Source of the DNA: Janibacter cremeus
GTDB lineage: Bacteria > Actinomycetota > Actinomycetes > Actinomycetales > Dermatophilaceae
NCBI RefSeq assembly: GCF_029395675.1
Contig: NZ_CP115184.1
Coordinates: 186,001 to 250,000, forward strand
DNA: 64,000 nt
Reading direction: 5' to 3'
Shown here: in pieces, positions 8,354 through 18,311 of the stretch
Numbering within the stretch: position 1 is the stretch's first letter
Layout: the number at the start of each line of letters is the position of its first letter
Position numbers and translations under genes: made by a program
The notes under the pieces: generated by a model
Database searches by the model: none
Seen by the model: the letters and a program-made list of their open reading frames with translations, nothing else
Told to the model about the DNA's origin: nothing

Positions 8354-9694
8354 ATGCTCGCTTCACTGCGCCGCATCACCTTCGGCCAGCAGGTGCTCAT
8401 CGGCCTCGTCGTCGGTGTCGTCCTCGGTGTCGTCGCCCGCAACCTGGGCGGCACCGCGGACAACCCGAACTGGCTGACCGAGACGCTGACGATCGTCGGC
8501 TCCTCCTTCGTCAGCCTCCTGCGCACCATCGTCCCGGCCCTGGTCTTCCTCGCGATCGTCACCTCGATCGCCAACCTCAAGCAGGTCACCGGGGCGGCCC
8601 GCCTCGCGTGGCAGACGCTCCTGTGGTTCGCCGCCACCGCGCTGATCGCCGTCGGCATCGGCATCACCCTCGGCCTGGTCATCGACCCGGCCCGCGGTGC
8701 CCGGGTCAGCGCCGACGCCGCGGCCGCGCCGGAGAGCACCGGTAGCTGGCTCGACTTCCTCACCGGCCTCGTCCCGGCCAACATCCTCGGCCTCGAGGGC
8801 TCCGCCAACACCGACGGTTCCATCGGCTTCGACTTCAACGTCCTGCAGATCCTCATCATGGCGATCGCCGTCGGCATCGCCGCGCTCAAGGTCGGCGAGG
8901 AGGCCGAGCCCTTCCTGTCCTTCAGCCGCTCCGCGCTCGCGGTCGTGCAGAAGGTCCTGTGGTGGGTCATCCGCCTCGCCCCGATCGCGACCGTCGGTCT
9001 CCTGGGCAATGCGGTCGCCAGCTACGGCTGGGACGCGATCAGCTCGCTCGGGCGCTTCACCGCCGCGATCTACATCGGTCTGGCGATCGTGCTCCTGCTC
9101 GTCTACCCGGTGCTGCTGCGCCTGAACGGCCTGTCGGTGCGGCGCTTCTACGCCGGTGCCTGGCCCGCGATCCAGCTCGCCTTCGTCTCCCGCTCCTCGA
9201 TCGGCACGCTGCCGGTCACCCAGAGCGTCACCGAGCGCAACCTCGGCGTGCCCCGCTCGTACGCCTCCTTCGCCGTGCCGCTCGGTGCGACGACGAAGAT
9301 GGACGGCTGCGCGGCCATCTACCCGGCGATCGCGGCGATCTTCGTCGCGCAGTTCTTCGGCGTGCCGCTCGGCGTGACCGACTACCTGCTCATCGCCTTC
9401 GTCTCCGTCCTCGGGTCCGCGGCGACCGCCGGCGTCACCGGTGCCGTCGTCATGCTCACCCTGACCCTCTCGACGCTCGGCCTGCCGCTCGAGGGCGTCG
9501 GCCTGCTGCTGGCGGTCGACCCGATCCTCGACATGGGCCGGACCGCCACCAACGTCGCCGGTCAGGCGCTCGTGCCGACGATCGTCGCCCGCCGCGAGGG
9601 CATCCTCGACCAGGACGCCTATGACGCGACGACCCACGGCGAGGCCCTCACCCCCGAGGGCAGCGTCCGTGAGCCGGTGCCGGCCACGGCCTGA
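8354..9694 (+). CDS. dicarboxylate/amino acid:cation symporter (DAACS family)
   Basis: Membrane symporter of the GltP/DctA/TcyP superfamily, 446 residues. Eight transmembrane helices and the two re-entrant hairpins can be followed: hairpin 1 carries the serine-rich SRSSIGTLPVT (around residue 277), TM7 carries GATTKMDGCA (variant of GATxNMDG, cation/substrate site), and hairpin 2/TM8 carries DPILDMGRTATNVAGQ, where the conserved Asp and Arg/Thr/Asn contact substrate. Whether it moves C4-dicarboxylates, glutamate/aspartate or cystine cannot be told. The ATG follows AAGGA by about 12 bases. It stands alone between the repeat region and glgX, so the context gives no substrate clue. Confidence 0.9.
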   Translation: MLASLRRITFGQQVLIGLVVGVVLGVVARNLGGTADNPNWLTETLTIVGSSFVSLLRTIVPALVFLAIVTSIANLKQVTGAARLAWQTLLWFAATALIAVGIGITLGLVIDPARGARVSADAAAAPESTGSWLDFLTGLVPANILGLEGSANTDGSIGFDFNVLQILIMAIAVGIAALKVGEEAEPFLSFSRSALAVVQKVLWWVIRLAPIATVGLLGNAVASYGWDAISSLGRFTAAIYIGLAIVLLLVYPVLLRLNGLSVRRFYAGAWPAIQLAFVSRSSIGTLPVTQSVTERNLGVPRSYASFAVPLGATTKMDGCAAIYPAIAAIFVAQFFGVPLGVTDYLLIAFVSVLGSAATAGVTGAVVMLTLTLSTLGLPLEGVGLLLAVDPILDMGRTATNVAGQALVPTIVARREGILDQDAYDATTHGEALTPEGSVREPVPATA

Positions 9695-9849
9695 TCGTTC
9701 GAGGGCCGCCGCGCCTCCCGCCGAGGGAGCCGGACGGCGCGAGCAGGGGTGGTGGCCCGACTCAAGGCCCGAGGAACGAGGGCCAAGGGCCGCCGCCCTG
9801 TTCGCGACGGGAGGCGCTGTTGCGCGCGAGCCGGCGCGAAGGGGGCGGC

Positions 9850-11913
9850 TCAGGTCGTGTAGAGCCGCAGGCTGAGCGGGGTGAGGACCTCGGGTCCCTC
9901 GACCTCGGTGTCGCGCGCCTCCTCGGGCCGCTCCCACGCGCTGTCCCACCGCAGTCGCCACGCACCGTCGTCGGGCGTCTCCGGCAGGGTCACCTCCATC
10001 TCCTCCAGCCCGCCGTGCACGACGATCAGCGCGCAGGGCTCGCCCGCCAGCCGCAGCTGCAGCGTGCGGCGCAGGTCCTGCTCCCACAGCTCGTCGTTCA
10101 TCTCGGCCCCGGACTCGTCGAACCACCCGATCACGCTCTCGTCGTGGTCGCGCAGCACCGGGACCTCGCGGCGGATCGCGGTGAGCGAGCGGACCGTGGC
10201 GAGCAGGTCCCCCTTCGCCGGGTCGAGCTGCCAGTCCAGCCAGGTCATCTCGTTGTCCTGGCAGTACGGGTTGTTGTTGCCGCCGAGGGTGCGCCCGATC
10301 TCGTCACCGGAGGCGAGCATCGGCACGCCGGCGGAGAGGAGCATCATCCCGAGCAGGTTGCGCACCGAGCGGCGGCGGGCCACCTGGATGAGCTCGTCGT
10401 CGGTGTCCCCCTCCTCGCCGTGGTTCCACGACCGGTTGTCGTCGTTGCCGTCGCGGTTGTCCTCGCCGTTGGCCTCGTTGTGCTTCTCGTCGTACGAGAC
10501 GAGGTCGGCCAGGGTGAAGCCGTCGTGCGCGGTGACGAAGTTGACCGAGGCCAGGGGGGTGCGCTCGGCGAAGAGGTCACGGCTGCCGACGAGCCGGGTC
10601 GCGAGCTCGCGTACACCCGGGTGCGGGACCGCCCCGTCGGCCAGCGCCCCGGCGTCGGCCACCCAGAAGTCGCGTGCAGCATCGCGGAAGCGGTCGTTCC
10701 ACTCCGCCCATGCCCCGGGGAACTGGCCGGTGCGCCAGCCATCCGGACCGAGGTCCCACGGCTCGGCCACGTGCAGCACCTGCGAGAGCACCGGGTCCTC
10801 GCGCAGCGCGACGAAGAAGGGGTGCTCCGGGTCGAAGTCGAGGTTCTCGTCCCGGCCCAGCGTCACCGCGAGGTCGTAGCGGAAGCCGTCGACGTGGCAC
10901 TCCTCCACCCAGTAGTGCAGCGAGTCCAGCACCATCTGCAGGGTCACGGGGTCGGTGAGGTCGAGGCTGTTGCCGCACCCGGTGACGTCGACGTCCCACC
11001 CCTCCTCGTCGAGGCGGTAGTAGCGATCGGCGGCCAGGCCCCGCCAGGCGATGGCGGCGCCGCCGACGCTCTGCTCGGCCGTGTGGTTGTAGACGACGTC
11101 GAGGATGACCTCGATGCCGGCGGCGTGCAGCTGCTTGACCATGCCCTTGAACTCGGCCAGGACCTCGTGCGGGTCTGTGCTGCTCGCGTAGGGCGCGTGC
11201 GGGGCGAAGAAACCGATGGTGTTGTAGCCCCAGTGGTTGGGCAGCCCGAGGTCGCGCAGGTGCGGCTCGTCCACGAAGGCGTGCACCGGCAGCAGCTCCA
11301 CGCTCGTCACCCCGAGACGCTGCAGGTGCTCGATCGTCGCCGGGTGGGCCATGCCGGCGTACGTGCCGCGCAGGTGCTCGGGCACCTCCGGCAGCAGCCG
11401 CGTCATCTCCGTGATGTGCACCTCGTAGAGCACCCGCTCGTCGCGGGGGTGGGCCGGGGCCGCGTCCTCGCCCCAGTCGAAGTCGGTCTCCACGACCACG
11501 CAGCGGGGGACGAAGGGGGTGGAGTCCAGGTCGGAGCGGACCGTCGCGTCATCGGCGTCCGGGTCGTGGGCGAATGCGCCCGGCTCGTAGGCCAGGTCCC
11601 CCTCGATCGCCCGGGCGTACGGGTCGAGGAGGAGCTTGGCCGGGTTGTACCGGTGGCCGGCCGTCGGCTCCCACGGGCCGTCGGCCCGGAAGCCGTAGCG
11701 CGTGCCGGCGCCGATGTCGGGGACGTGCCCGCCCCACCAGCCCTCCCCGGTCGCGGGGAGCTCGTGGCGGGTCTCGACGCCGTCCTCGTCGAAGGTGCAC
11801 AGCCACACCACGGTGGCCTCACCGGCGAAGGCGGCGACGTCGACACCGCCCTCGACGGGTCGGACTCCGGGAGCGGGACGATGGGGGAGCGCAGGGGCGC
11901 CAGTGGTCGACAT
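9850..11913 (-). CDS. glgX: glycogen debranching enzyme GlgX
   Basis: GH13_11 isoamylase-type enzyme that hydrolyses alpha-1,6 links of limit dextrins left by GlgP. It has 687 residues. An N-terminal CBM48 domain (about 1-130) is followed by the barrel with VVYNHTAE (region I), VDGFRYDLA (nucleophile Asp), the VAEPWDLG acid/base Glu, and TAHDGFTLADLVSY. The ATG at 11913 is preceded by TTGGAG and by TAGTCT 7 bases away; the long upstream frame is antisense to the next genes. Functionally it completes the glucan set at 1-7808, though it is separated from it by the symporter. Divergent from the YbjN gene with only 34 bp between start codons. Confidence 0.94.
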   Translation of the reverse strand: MSTTGAPALPHRPAPGVRPVEGGVDVAAFAGEATVVWLCTFDEDGVETRHELPATGEGWWGGHVPDIGAGTRYGFRADGPWEPTAGHRYNPAKLLLDPYARAIEGDLAYEPGAFAHDPDADDATVRSDLDSTPFVPRCVVVETDFDWGEDAAPAHPRDERVLYEVHITEMTRLLPEVPEHLRGTYAGMAHPATIEHLQRLGVTSVELLPVHAFVDEPHLRDLGLPNHWGYNTIGFFAPHAPYASSTDPHEVLAEFKGMVKQLHAAGIEVILDVVYNHTAEQSVGGAAIAWRGLAADRYYRLDEEGWDVDVTGCGNSLDLTDPVTLQMVLDSLHYWVEECHVDGFRYDLAVTLGRDENLDFDPEHPFFVALREDPVLSQVLHVAEPWDLGPDGWRTGQFPGAWAEWNDRFRDAARDFWVADAGALADGAVPHPGVRELATRLVGSRDLFAERTPLASVNFVTAHDGFTLADLVSYDEKHNEANGEDNRDGNDDNRSWNHGEEGDTDDELIQVARRRSVRNLLGMMLLSAGVPMLASGDEIGRTLGGNNNPYCQDNEMTWLDWQLDPAKGDLLATVRSLTAIRREVPVLRDHDESVIGWFDESGAEMNDELWEQDLRRTLQLRLAGEPCALIVVHGGLEEMEVTLPETPDDGAWRLRWDSAWERPEEARDTEVEGPEVLTPLSLRLYTT

Positions 11914-11920
11914 GGCTCCA

Positions 11921-11941
11921 AGACTATGCAGTAGGTACGTT
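11921..11941. promoter_or_regulatory. overlapping divergent promoters glgX / ybjN
   Basis: Within the 34 bp between the two start codons are TAGTCT on the minus strand (11926-11921, 7 bases before the glgX ATG) and TACGTT on the plus strand (11936-11941, 6 bases before the YbjN ATG). Both have leaderless geometry, so one RNA polymerase would occlude the other. Confidence 0.5.
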
Positions 11942-11947
11942 GGGGAC

Positions 11948-12444
11948 ATGAGCGATCCCACCGCCCTTCCGAACTTCAACAACCAGCCCGCCGGCACCGA
12001 GGGTGCCGAGGCTGAGGCCCAGCCGTCGCTGCGCGACCAGGTCGTCACCGCCCTGAAGGCGATCGAGCTCGAGCCGACCATCGACAAGGAGGGCGATGTC
12101 GCGTTCGTCTTCTCCGAGCAGCAGATGTTCGTGCGCTGCACCGATGACGAGTCCAACGTCCTGCGCGTCTTCGGCCAGTGGGCCCTGGAGGACCCGGTCC
12201 CGGCCGACCCGATGGAGCGCATGCAGGTCTGCAACGACCTCAACGTCGCCTTCAACCTCGTCAAGACCGCCGTGGCCGGCGACACCCTCCTCGTGACCAG
12301 CGAGCACATCCTCCCGCGCGGCGCCGACGTGCGCGGCCTGCTCGGCCTGGCCGTCCCGCTCGTCCTGCAGGGCGTGCAGCTGTGGCACCAGCGCGCCACC
12401 GGCCAGGATGCGGAGGGCCAGCAGGCGGACGGAGAGCCGCAGGC

Positions 12445-12448
<4 letters not shown>
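11948..12448 (+). CDS. YbjN domain-containing protein
   Basis: 166-residue soluble protein of the YbjN/type III secretion chaperone-like fold, common in Actinobacteria and of unknown biochemical role. The YbjN core spans about residues 25-140 (LRDQVVTALKAIELEP...GDVAFVF...VRCTDDE...LRVFGQW... NDLNVAFNLVKTAV). The C-terminal ~25 residues are low-complexity, rich in Gln, Ala and Glu. ATG 11948 lies 6 bases after TACGTT (leaderless candidate). Its TGA overlaps the ATG of the enoyl-CoA hydratase, so it opens a four-gene overlapping run; whether they work together is unknown. Confidence 0.85.
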
Positions 12449-13223
<775 letters not shown>

Positions 13224-13224
<1 letters not shown>

Positions 13225-14204
13225 TGGACGACTCGCAGGCGGCCCCGGCCGCCAGCGCGCAGGACGTGGAGCGCGCCTGGGAGGACAACAAGCTCGCCCA
13301 GGTGCTCTACCACGACTGGGAGGCGCAGACCTACGACGAGAAGTGGTCGATCTCCTTCGACGACCGCTGCACCTCGATCGTGCGCGACCGCTTCCTGCGG
13401 GTCCTCGAGTCGAGCCCCGTCCCGGGGGAGTCGCTGCCCTTCGGGCGCGTCCTCGAGCTCGGGGCGGGCACCGGCTTCTTCTCGCTGAACCTCAAGCTCG
13501 CCGGGCTCGTCGAGGACGTCCACGTCTCCGACCTGTCCCCGGGCATGGTCGAGGCGGCCCGCACGAATGCCGAGCGCCTGGGTTTCACCATCGAGGGGCA
13601 GGTCGCCGACGCCGAGGCGCTGCCCTACGAGGACGACAGCTTCGACCTCGTCGTCGGGCACGCGGTGATCCACCACATCCCCGATGTCGAGGCCGCGCTG
13701 CGCGAGGTGCTGCGCGTGCTGCGTCCCGGCGGGCGCTTCGTCATCGCCGGTGAGCCGACGACGATCGGCCACTGGTACGCCCGCCACCTCGGCCGCCTGA
13801 CCTGGGAGGTCGCCACCCGCGTGACGCGACTGCCCTTCCTGGCGAAGAAGTGGGCCCGTGAGCAGGCCGAGCTCGACGAGTCCTCGAGGGCCGCCGCGCT
13901 GGAGGCCGTCGTCGACCTGCACACCTTCGACCCCGCCGAGCTCGCCGCGACGGCGCGTCGCGCCGGGGCGCAGCGGGTCGGCACCGCCACGGAGGAGCTG
14001 CTCTCGGCCTTCGCCGGGTGGCCGATCCGCACCTTCGAGTACGCCGTGGCCGACTCGGCCCTGGGATTCACGTGGGCGAGGTTCGCCTACCGCACGTGGA
14101 CGACGCTGATGAGGGCCGACGCGGCGCTCGACGCCGTCGTGCCGCAGAAGTTCTTCTACAACGTCGGCGTGACGGGTGTGAAGCCCCGCCCGACACCGCA
14201 CTGA
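13224..14204 (+). CDS. SAM-dependent class I methyltransferase
   Basis: 326 residues. The Rossmann-type methyltransferase core covers about residues 70-185: motif I VLELGAGTGFFS, motif II DVHVSDLSPGMVEAA, LPYEDDSFDLVVGHAVIHHI (motif IV region) and VLRPGGRFVIAGEP (motif VI). An N-terminal ~65 residue helical part and a C-terminal ~140 residue region, probably the substrate lid, are not assignable to a named family. Similar proteins act on lipids, quinones or small molecules. The ATG shares bases with the previous stop (TGATG), and its own stop overlaps the next start, so it is co-translated with the hydratase and the acyltransferase. Confidence 0.85.
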
Positions 14205-14848
14205 TGGGCCGCGACAGCGGGCTCACCTGGTGGCGGTGGACGCGCTGGGTCGTCGCCAACCGCGCATGGAGCCACCACCACGTCCTCGGCTACCTGCGGA
14301 TGGTCCGCGCGAAGCTGACCACGCCCGGCCTGACCTTCGAGGGGCCGTGCTTCATCGGGCCGGACGTGCAGTTCGAGGTGACCCCCGGTACCGCACGGCT
14401 CGTCGTCGGTGCCTACACCCACATCGGTGGGGGCTCCGCCCTGCGTGCCCACGAGGGCACCTTGCGCATCGGGGAGAAGACCGTCATCGGCATCCGCAAC
14501 ACGTTCAACACCTGGCTCGACATCGAGGTCGGGGCGGCCTGCATCTTCGCCGACGACGTGTACGTGTGCGACTTCGACCACCGCACCGACGACCTCACCA
14601 CGCCGATCAAGGACCAGGGGATCGTCAAGTCCCCGGTCCGCGTCGGGGACGACGTGTGGGTGGCGACGAAGTGCGTCATCACCCGCGGCACCGACATCGG
14701 CGACCACTCGGTCGTCGGGGCCGGCGCCGTGGTGCGGGGGAGCCATCCCCCCTTCGTCGTGCTCGGGGGAGTGCCCGCCCGGGTGCTCCGGGAGCGCCGG
14801 CCCGTGGCGGTCTCGACCGACGACCTCGACCTGCCGGAGGGCTGGTGA
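14204..14848 (+). CDS. left-handed beta-helix (hexapeptide-repeat) acyltransferase
   Basis: 214 residues. Repeats of the [LIV]-G-x4 hexapeptide type run from about residue 50 to 185 (VVGAYTHIG, RIGEKTVIG, VGDDVWVA, DIGDHSVVGAGAVV), ending in the signature GGVPARVLRERRP typical of sugar or colanic-acid type O-acetyltransferases. Active-site His is probably the one in the loop DFDHRTDD. The first 40 residues are basic and tryptophan-rich and could form an amphipathic or membrane-associated helix. ATG 14204 overlaps the methyltransferase stop. With the methyltransferase it suggests tailoring of a glycan or lipid, but no substrate is visible. Confidence 0.86.
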   Translation: MGRDSGLTWWRWTRWVVANRAWSHHHVLGYLRMVRAKLTTPGLTFEGPCFIGPDVQFEVTPGTARLVVGAYTHIGGGSALRAHEGTLRIGEKTVIGIRNTFNTWLDIEVGAACIFADDVYVCDFDHRTDDLTTPIKDQGIVKSPVRVGDDVWVATKCVITRGTDIGDHSVVGAGAVVRGSHPPFVVLGGVPARVLRERRPVAVSTDDLDLPEGW

Positions 14849-14849
14849 C

Positions 14850-15185
14850 ATGAGCGGGACACCCCGTGAGCCCTTGGACGTGCTCGTCGTGCACATCCCG
14901 CGCGAGTCCACCCAGGAGGTGCTGGCCGCGCTCTTCGCCGCCGGCGCCGGGGAGGTGGGGGAGTACCGCGAGTGCGCCTTCGTCATCCCGGGGCACGGGC
15001 AGTTCCGCCCCGTGGGAGCGGCGAACCCGACGATCGGGACCGTCGGCGAGCTCGAGCACGTCCTCGAGGACCGCGCCGAGGTCACCTTCCCCCGATCGCG
15101 ACGAGCGGTGGTGGTCGCGGCCCTGCGCCGCGCGCACCCGTACGAGGAGCCCTCCTTCCACGTGCTGGAGAACGCCGCGGACTGA
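14850..15185 (+). CDS. NIF3/YqfO middle-domain-like protein
   Basis: 111-residue protein that matches the insert domain of NIF3/YqfO proteins as a stand-alone unit: VVHIPREST near the start, ALFAAGAGEVGEYRECAF, FRPVGAANPTIG, and the diagnostic AHPYEEPSFHVLE near the C-terminus. This domain has a CutA/PII-like ferredoxin fold; its molecular function is not established. The ATG starts 1 base after the acyltransferase stop, so it ends the overlapping run 11948-15185. No metal-binding NIF3 core is present here. Family assignment rests on the HPYEEP motif. Confidence 0.75.
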   Translation: MSGTPREPLDVLVVHIPRESTQEVLAALFAAGAGEVGEYRECAFVIPGHGQFRPVGAANPTIGTVGELEHVLEDRAEVTFPRSRRAVVVAALRRAHPYEEPSFHVLENAAD

Positions 15186-15350
15186 CCCGGTGTGGTGAAC
15201 GGCACGCCCCGTCGTCTTGGTCTGCCGGGCGCCCGTCGTTAGCGTGAGATCGCTGGGAGACTCCTCACACCTTTGGGTCGCACAGGCTGCGAGGTGGCAG
15301 GATCGGCCCGGTACCCAGACCCCTTACCCAAGGAAGAGGACGATTCACCG

Positions 15351-16130
15351 ATGAACATCGTCGTCTGCGTGAAGCACGTGCCGGACGCCCAGTCCGAGCG
15401 TGGGTTCAACGAGGACAACACGACCGACCGTGACGGCGTCGACGGGCTCCTCTCCGAGCTCGACGAGTACGCCGTGGAGCAGGCACTCCAGATCGCCGAG
15501 GCCGGCGAGGGGGAGGTCACCGTCCTGACGGTCGGCCCGGCCGACGCCGCGGACGCCGTCAAGAAGTCCCTCCAGATGGGTGCCGACAAGGGTGTCCACG
15601 TCTCCGACGAGGCGATCGCCGGCTCCGACGCCCCCGCCACCTCGCTGATCCTCGCCGAGGCCATCAAGAAGGTCGGCTCGCCCGACCTCGTCATCACCGG
15701 CATGGCCTCCACCGACGGCACCATGGGTGTCGTCCCGGCGATGCTCGCCGAGCGCCTCGGCCTCCCGCAGGTCACCTACGCCTCCGAGCTGACCGTCGAG
15801 GACGGCGTCGCCACGATCCGTCGTGACGGCGACACCGCGAGCGAGACCATCCAGGCCTCCCTCCCGGCGCTGGTCTCGGTCACCGACCAGATCAACGAGC
15901 CGCGCTACCCCTCCTTCAAGGGCATCATGGCCGCGAAGAAGAAGCCGGTCGAGGAGTGGGCGCTCGCCGACCTCGGCGTCGACGCCGGCCAGGTCGGTCT
16001 CGCGAACGCGTGGACCGCGGTCGAGCAGACCACCAAGCGTCCGCCGCGCGAGCAGGGCACCATCGTCACCGACGAGGGCGATGGCGGCACCAAGCTCGCC
16101 GAGTTCCTCACCACCCACAAGTTCGTCTGA
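15351..16130 (+). CDS. etfB: electron transfer flavoprotein beta subunit
   Basis: 259 residues, typical EtfB. Starts MNIVVCVKHVPD; contains DEYAVEQALQIAEAG, VGPADAADAVKKSLQMGAD, ITGMASTDGTMGVVPAMLAERLG (AMP/FAD-binding signature) and ITDQINEPRYPSFKGIMAAKKKP-type recognition loop region near residue 190. It binds AMP and pairs with EtfA to pass electrons from acyl-CoA dehydrogenases to the quinone pool through ETF:quinone oxidoreductase. ATG 15351 follows AAGGAAGAGG. First gene of etfBA, 33 bases before etfA, after a 165-bp gap with its own promoter presumably. Confidence 0.95.
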   Translation: MNIVVCVKHVPDAQSERGFNEDNTTDRDGVDGLLSELDEYAVEQALQIAEAGEGEVTVLTVGPADAADAVKKSLQMGADKGVHVSDEAIAGSDAPATSLILAEAIKKVGSPDLVITGMASTDGTMGVVPAMLAERLGLPQVTYASELTVEDGVATIRRDGDTASETIQASLPALVSVTDQINEPRYPSFKGIMAAKKKPVEEWALADLGVDAGQVGLANAWTAVEQTTKRPPREQGTIVTDEGDGGTKLAEFLTTHKFV

Positions 16131-16163
16131 GCGACGACTCCAGATACTCGAAGGAGCACAGAC

Positions 16164-17114
16164 ATGGCTGAAGTCCTCGTCCTCGTCGACCACGCGAACG
16201 GTGAGGTGAAGAAGCCCGCCGCGGAGATGCTGACGCTCGCCCGTCGACTGGGTGAGCCGTCCGCCGTCTTCATCGGCCCCGGTGCCGAGACCGCCAAGGA
16301 CCTCCTCGCGCGCTACGGCGCCGAGAAGATCTACAGCGTCTCCGACCCGGCCGCGCTGGAGTCCCTCGTCGCCCCCCAGGCCGAGGTCCTCGCGCAGCTG
16401 GTCCAGGAGAAGCAGCCCGCCGCGGTGCTCATCCCGAGCAACTCCGGCGGCAAGGAGATCGGTGCCCGCCTCGCCGTCAAGACCGAGTCCGGTCTGATCA
16501 CCGACGCCGAGGACGTCCAGGCCGGCGACTCCGGCCCGGTCACCCTGCAGTCGGTCTTCGCCGGCAGCTACACCGTCAACGCGAAGGTCACCAAGGGCAC
16601 CCCGATCATCTGCGTCAAGCCCAACTCCGCCACCCCGGAGCAGGCGGCCGGCGCCGGCGCCTTCGAGGAGCTCTCCGTGAGCATCTCCGATGAGGCCAAG
16701 GCCGCGAGGATCACCGCCTCCGAGCCGCGGAAGTCCTCCGGTCGCCCCGAGCTGGCCGAGGCGGCGATCGTCGTCTCCGGTGGTCGTGGCACCGGCGGTG
16801 ACTTCTCCCCGGTCGAGTCCTTCGCGGACTCGCTCGGTGCCGCCGTCGGCGCCTCGCGCGCTGCGGTCGACGCCGGCTGGTACCCGCACTCCTCGCAGGT
16901 CGGCCAGACCGGCAAGCAGGTCTCCCCGCAGCTGTACGTCGCCGCGGGCATCTCCGGCGCGATCCAGCACCGGGCCGGCATGCAGACGTCCAAGACGATC
17001 GTCGCGATCAACAAGGACGAGGAGGCCCCGATCTTCGAGCTCGTCGACTTCGGTGTCGTCGGCGACCTCTTCCAGGTCCTGCCGCAGGCCACCGAGGCCG
17101 TCAAGGGCAAGTGA
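16164..17114 (+). CDS. etfA: electron transfer flavoprotein alpha subunit
   Basis: 316 residues, full length. N-terminal domain starts [17 protein letters not shown]; the C-terminal FAD domain has [61 protein letters not shown] FAD signature and [22 protein letters not shown]. It carries the redox-active FAD of the EtfBA heterodimer. An AAGGAG site precedes the ATG. A perfect hairpin terminator follows at 17169-17210. Confidence 0.95.
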   Translation: MAEVLVLVDHANGEVKKPAAEMLTLARRLGEPSAVFIGPGAETAKDLLARYGAEKIYSVSDPAALESLVAPQAEVLAQLVQEKQPAAVLIPSNSGGKEIGARLAVKTESGLITDAEDVQAGDSGPVTLQSVFAGSYTVNAKVTKGTPIICVKPNSATPEQAAGAGAFEELSVSISDEAKAARITASEPRKSSGRPELAEAAIVVSGGRGTGGDFSPVESFADSLGAAVGASRAAVDAGWYPHSSQVGQTGKQVSPQLYVAAGISGAIQHRAGMQTSKTIVAINKDEEAPIFELVDFGVVGDLFQVLPQATEAVKGK

Positions 17115-17143
17115 TCGACCGATCGTGAGCACCAAGGCGCTGT

Positions 17144-17175
17144 CCTGAGGGGTTGCGCAGCACGCGTTCGAAGGG
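17144..17175 (+). repeat. REP-like interspersed repeat, copy 1
   Basis: Begins cctgaggggttgcgcagca and ends gttcgaaggg. It shares most positions with copies at 33683-33717 and 35316-35346 (both in the opposite orientation). All three lie between genes. Confidence 0.6.
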
Positions 17176-17210
17176 GGGTCCGCACCGTGATCGGTGCGGA
17201 CCCCCCTTCG
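17169..17210. terminator. perfect 18-bp hairpin after etfBA
   Basis: Left arm 17169-17186 (cgaaggggggtccgcacc) is the exact reverse complement of 17193-17210, with loop gtgatc. No T-run follows on the plus strand, as is common for actinobacterial terminators. Confidence 0.8.
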
Positions 17211-17249
17211 ATGTGGTCGGCCATACCAAAAAGTGGTCCCGAATGGGCC

Positions 17250-17265
17250 GTTACCGAAACGTGAC
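17250..17265 (+). promoter_or_regulatory. possible direct-repeat operator upstream of the wall protein
   Basis: GTTAC at 17250 and GTGAC at 17261 form direct GTnAC half-sites 11 bp apart, about 80 bp before the secreted-protein start. The spacing of one helical turn would suit an OmpR-type regulator such as MtrA, which controls wall hydrolases in actinobacteria. This is a weak inference from two short matches. Confidence 0.25.
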
Positions 17266-17340
17266 TTTCTGTGCCCATGCCATTACTCTCTCCGTGGCCC
17301 CCGGGCCATCCCCTGAGTCCCCGTATCGAGGTTTTTCCCT

Positions 17341-18237
17341 GTGAGTTCGTCCCGCTACGTCGGCCGGCACGGTGGTGCCGGACGCCGCCGCATCTCGTTG
17401 TCTTCCCTCGCCGGCTCCGGAGCCGCCCGCGCCGCCGCGAAGTCCGTGGCCGGCGTCGGCATCGTCCTGGGGTCCGGGGCGTTCGTCATCTCCCCGTCCT
17501 CGGCCATCGGCTCCGTCGACGCCGACCCCAGCCTCCTGGGTGCCGAGCGGTCCATCTCCGCCACCGACCTCCTCGCGGACCGCGACGCCGCGGGCGCGCA
17601 GAGCTCTGCGGGGTCCCGCTCCGCCCAGCGCGGTGCTCCTGCCGCGGTCACCGCCCCCGGCAAGGCCTCGGCGCAGGCCGGCACGGGTGAGCTCGAGGTC
17701 GAGCCGGTGGCCAAGCCCAAGCCGAAGCCGGAGCCCGAGCCAGAGCCCGAGCCGGAGCCGGAGCCGGAGGAGACCGGGACGGCGCAGACCGAGGCGACGC
17801 AGGAGCCCGAGCCCGAGCCGGAGCCGTCCACGACCGAGCCCGAGAGCACGGAGAGCACGGAGAGCACGACCCCCGCGCCCAGCGGCGTGCAGACCGATGG
17901 TTACGCCGCGGAGGCGGCCGAGATCGGGCTCGGCCCGAACGCCAGCCGTGTGTACTCGGCCGTGCGCAACCAGTTCCCCGACCTGACCAACATCGGTGGC
18001 TACCGTGCCGGCGACCCCGGTGACCACGGCTCCGGCCGGGCGGTCGACATCATGGTCACCGGCTCGCGTGGCGACCAGGTCGCGACCTGGCTGCAGCAGA
18101 ACGCCGGCAACCTGAACATCAAGTACCTGATCTGGGAGCAGCGCATGTGGCGTCCGGGATCCTCGTGGAGCTACATGGAGGATCGGGGCTCGACCACGGC
18201 CAACCACTACGACCACGTGCACGTCTCCGTGAACTGA
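17341..18237 (+). CDS. secreted proline-rich protein with M15-like C-terminal domain
   Basis: 298 residues with GTG start (GAGG about 10 bases upstream). Residues ~18-70 contain a basic stretch RRR and a hydrophobic segment ([18 protein letters not shown]), reading as an export signal or membrane anchor. Residues ~115-165 are a Lys-Pro then Glu-Pro repeat track and a Thr/Ser/Glu-rich linker, probably wall-spanning. The C-terminal ~110 residues ([18 protein letters not shown]...) carry [12 protein letters not shown] and [11 protein letters not shown], the His/Asp/His pattern of LAS/M15-type zinc peptidases (ARB_07466/VldE-like domain). Probably a cell-wall hydrolase or wall-binding protein; peptidase activity is not demonstrated. 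It stands alone between two hairpin terminators. Confidence 0.82.
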   Translation: MSSSRYVGRHGGAGRRRISLSSLAGSGAARAAAKSVAGVGIVLGSGAFVISPSSAIGSVDADPSLLGAERSISATDLLADRDAAGAQSSAGSRSAQRGAPAAVTAPGKASAQAGTGELEVEPVAKPKPKPEPEPEPEPEPEPEETGTAQTEATQEPEPEPEPSTTEPESTESTESTTPAPSGVQTDGYAAEAAEIGLGPNASRVYSAVRNQFPDLTNIGGYRAGDPGDHGSGRAVDIMVTGSRGDQVATWLQQNAGNLNIKYLIWEQRMWRPGSSWSYMEDRGSTTANHYDHVHVSVN

Positions 18238-18249
18238 CCCCCGCCTCCC

Positions 18250-18307
18250 GACGCAGAAATCGAGGACGGACGTGGTAATTACCGTGTCCGTCCTCGATTT
18301 CTGCGTC
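18250..18307. terminator. bidirectional hairpin terminator
   Basis: A 22-base left arm (18250-18271) is exactly complementary to 18286-18307, and the 14-base centre is itself near-palindromic (ggtaattacc), making one almost continuous stem. It lies between the convergent 3' ends of the secreted protein and the MFS exporter. Its AT-rich portion differs from the surrounding composition. Confidence 0.85.
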
Positions 18308-18311
18308 CTGG

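Noticed and set aside
17211..17340. Cyclic di-AMP (ydaO) riboswitch upstream of the wall protein
   Set aside because: Actinobacterial wall-hydrolase genes often carry one, but the conserved core segments are not found in this 130-bp stretch.
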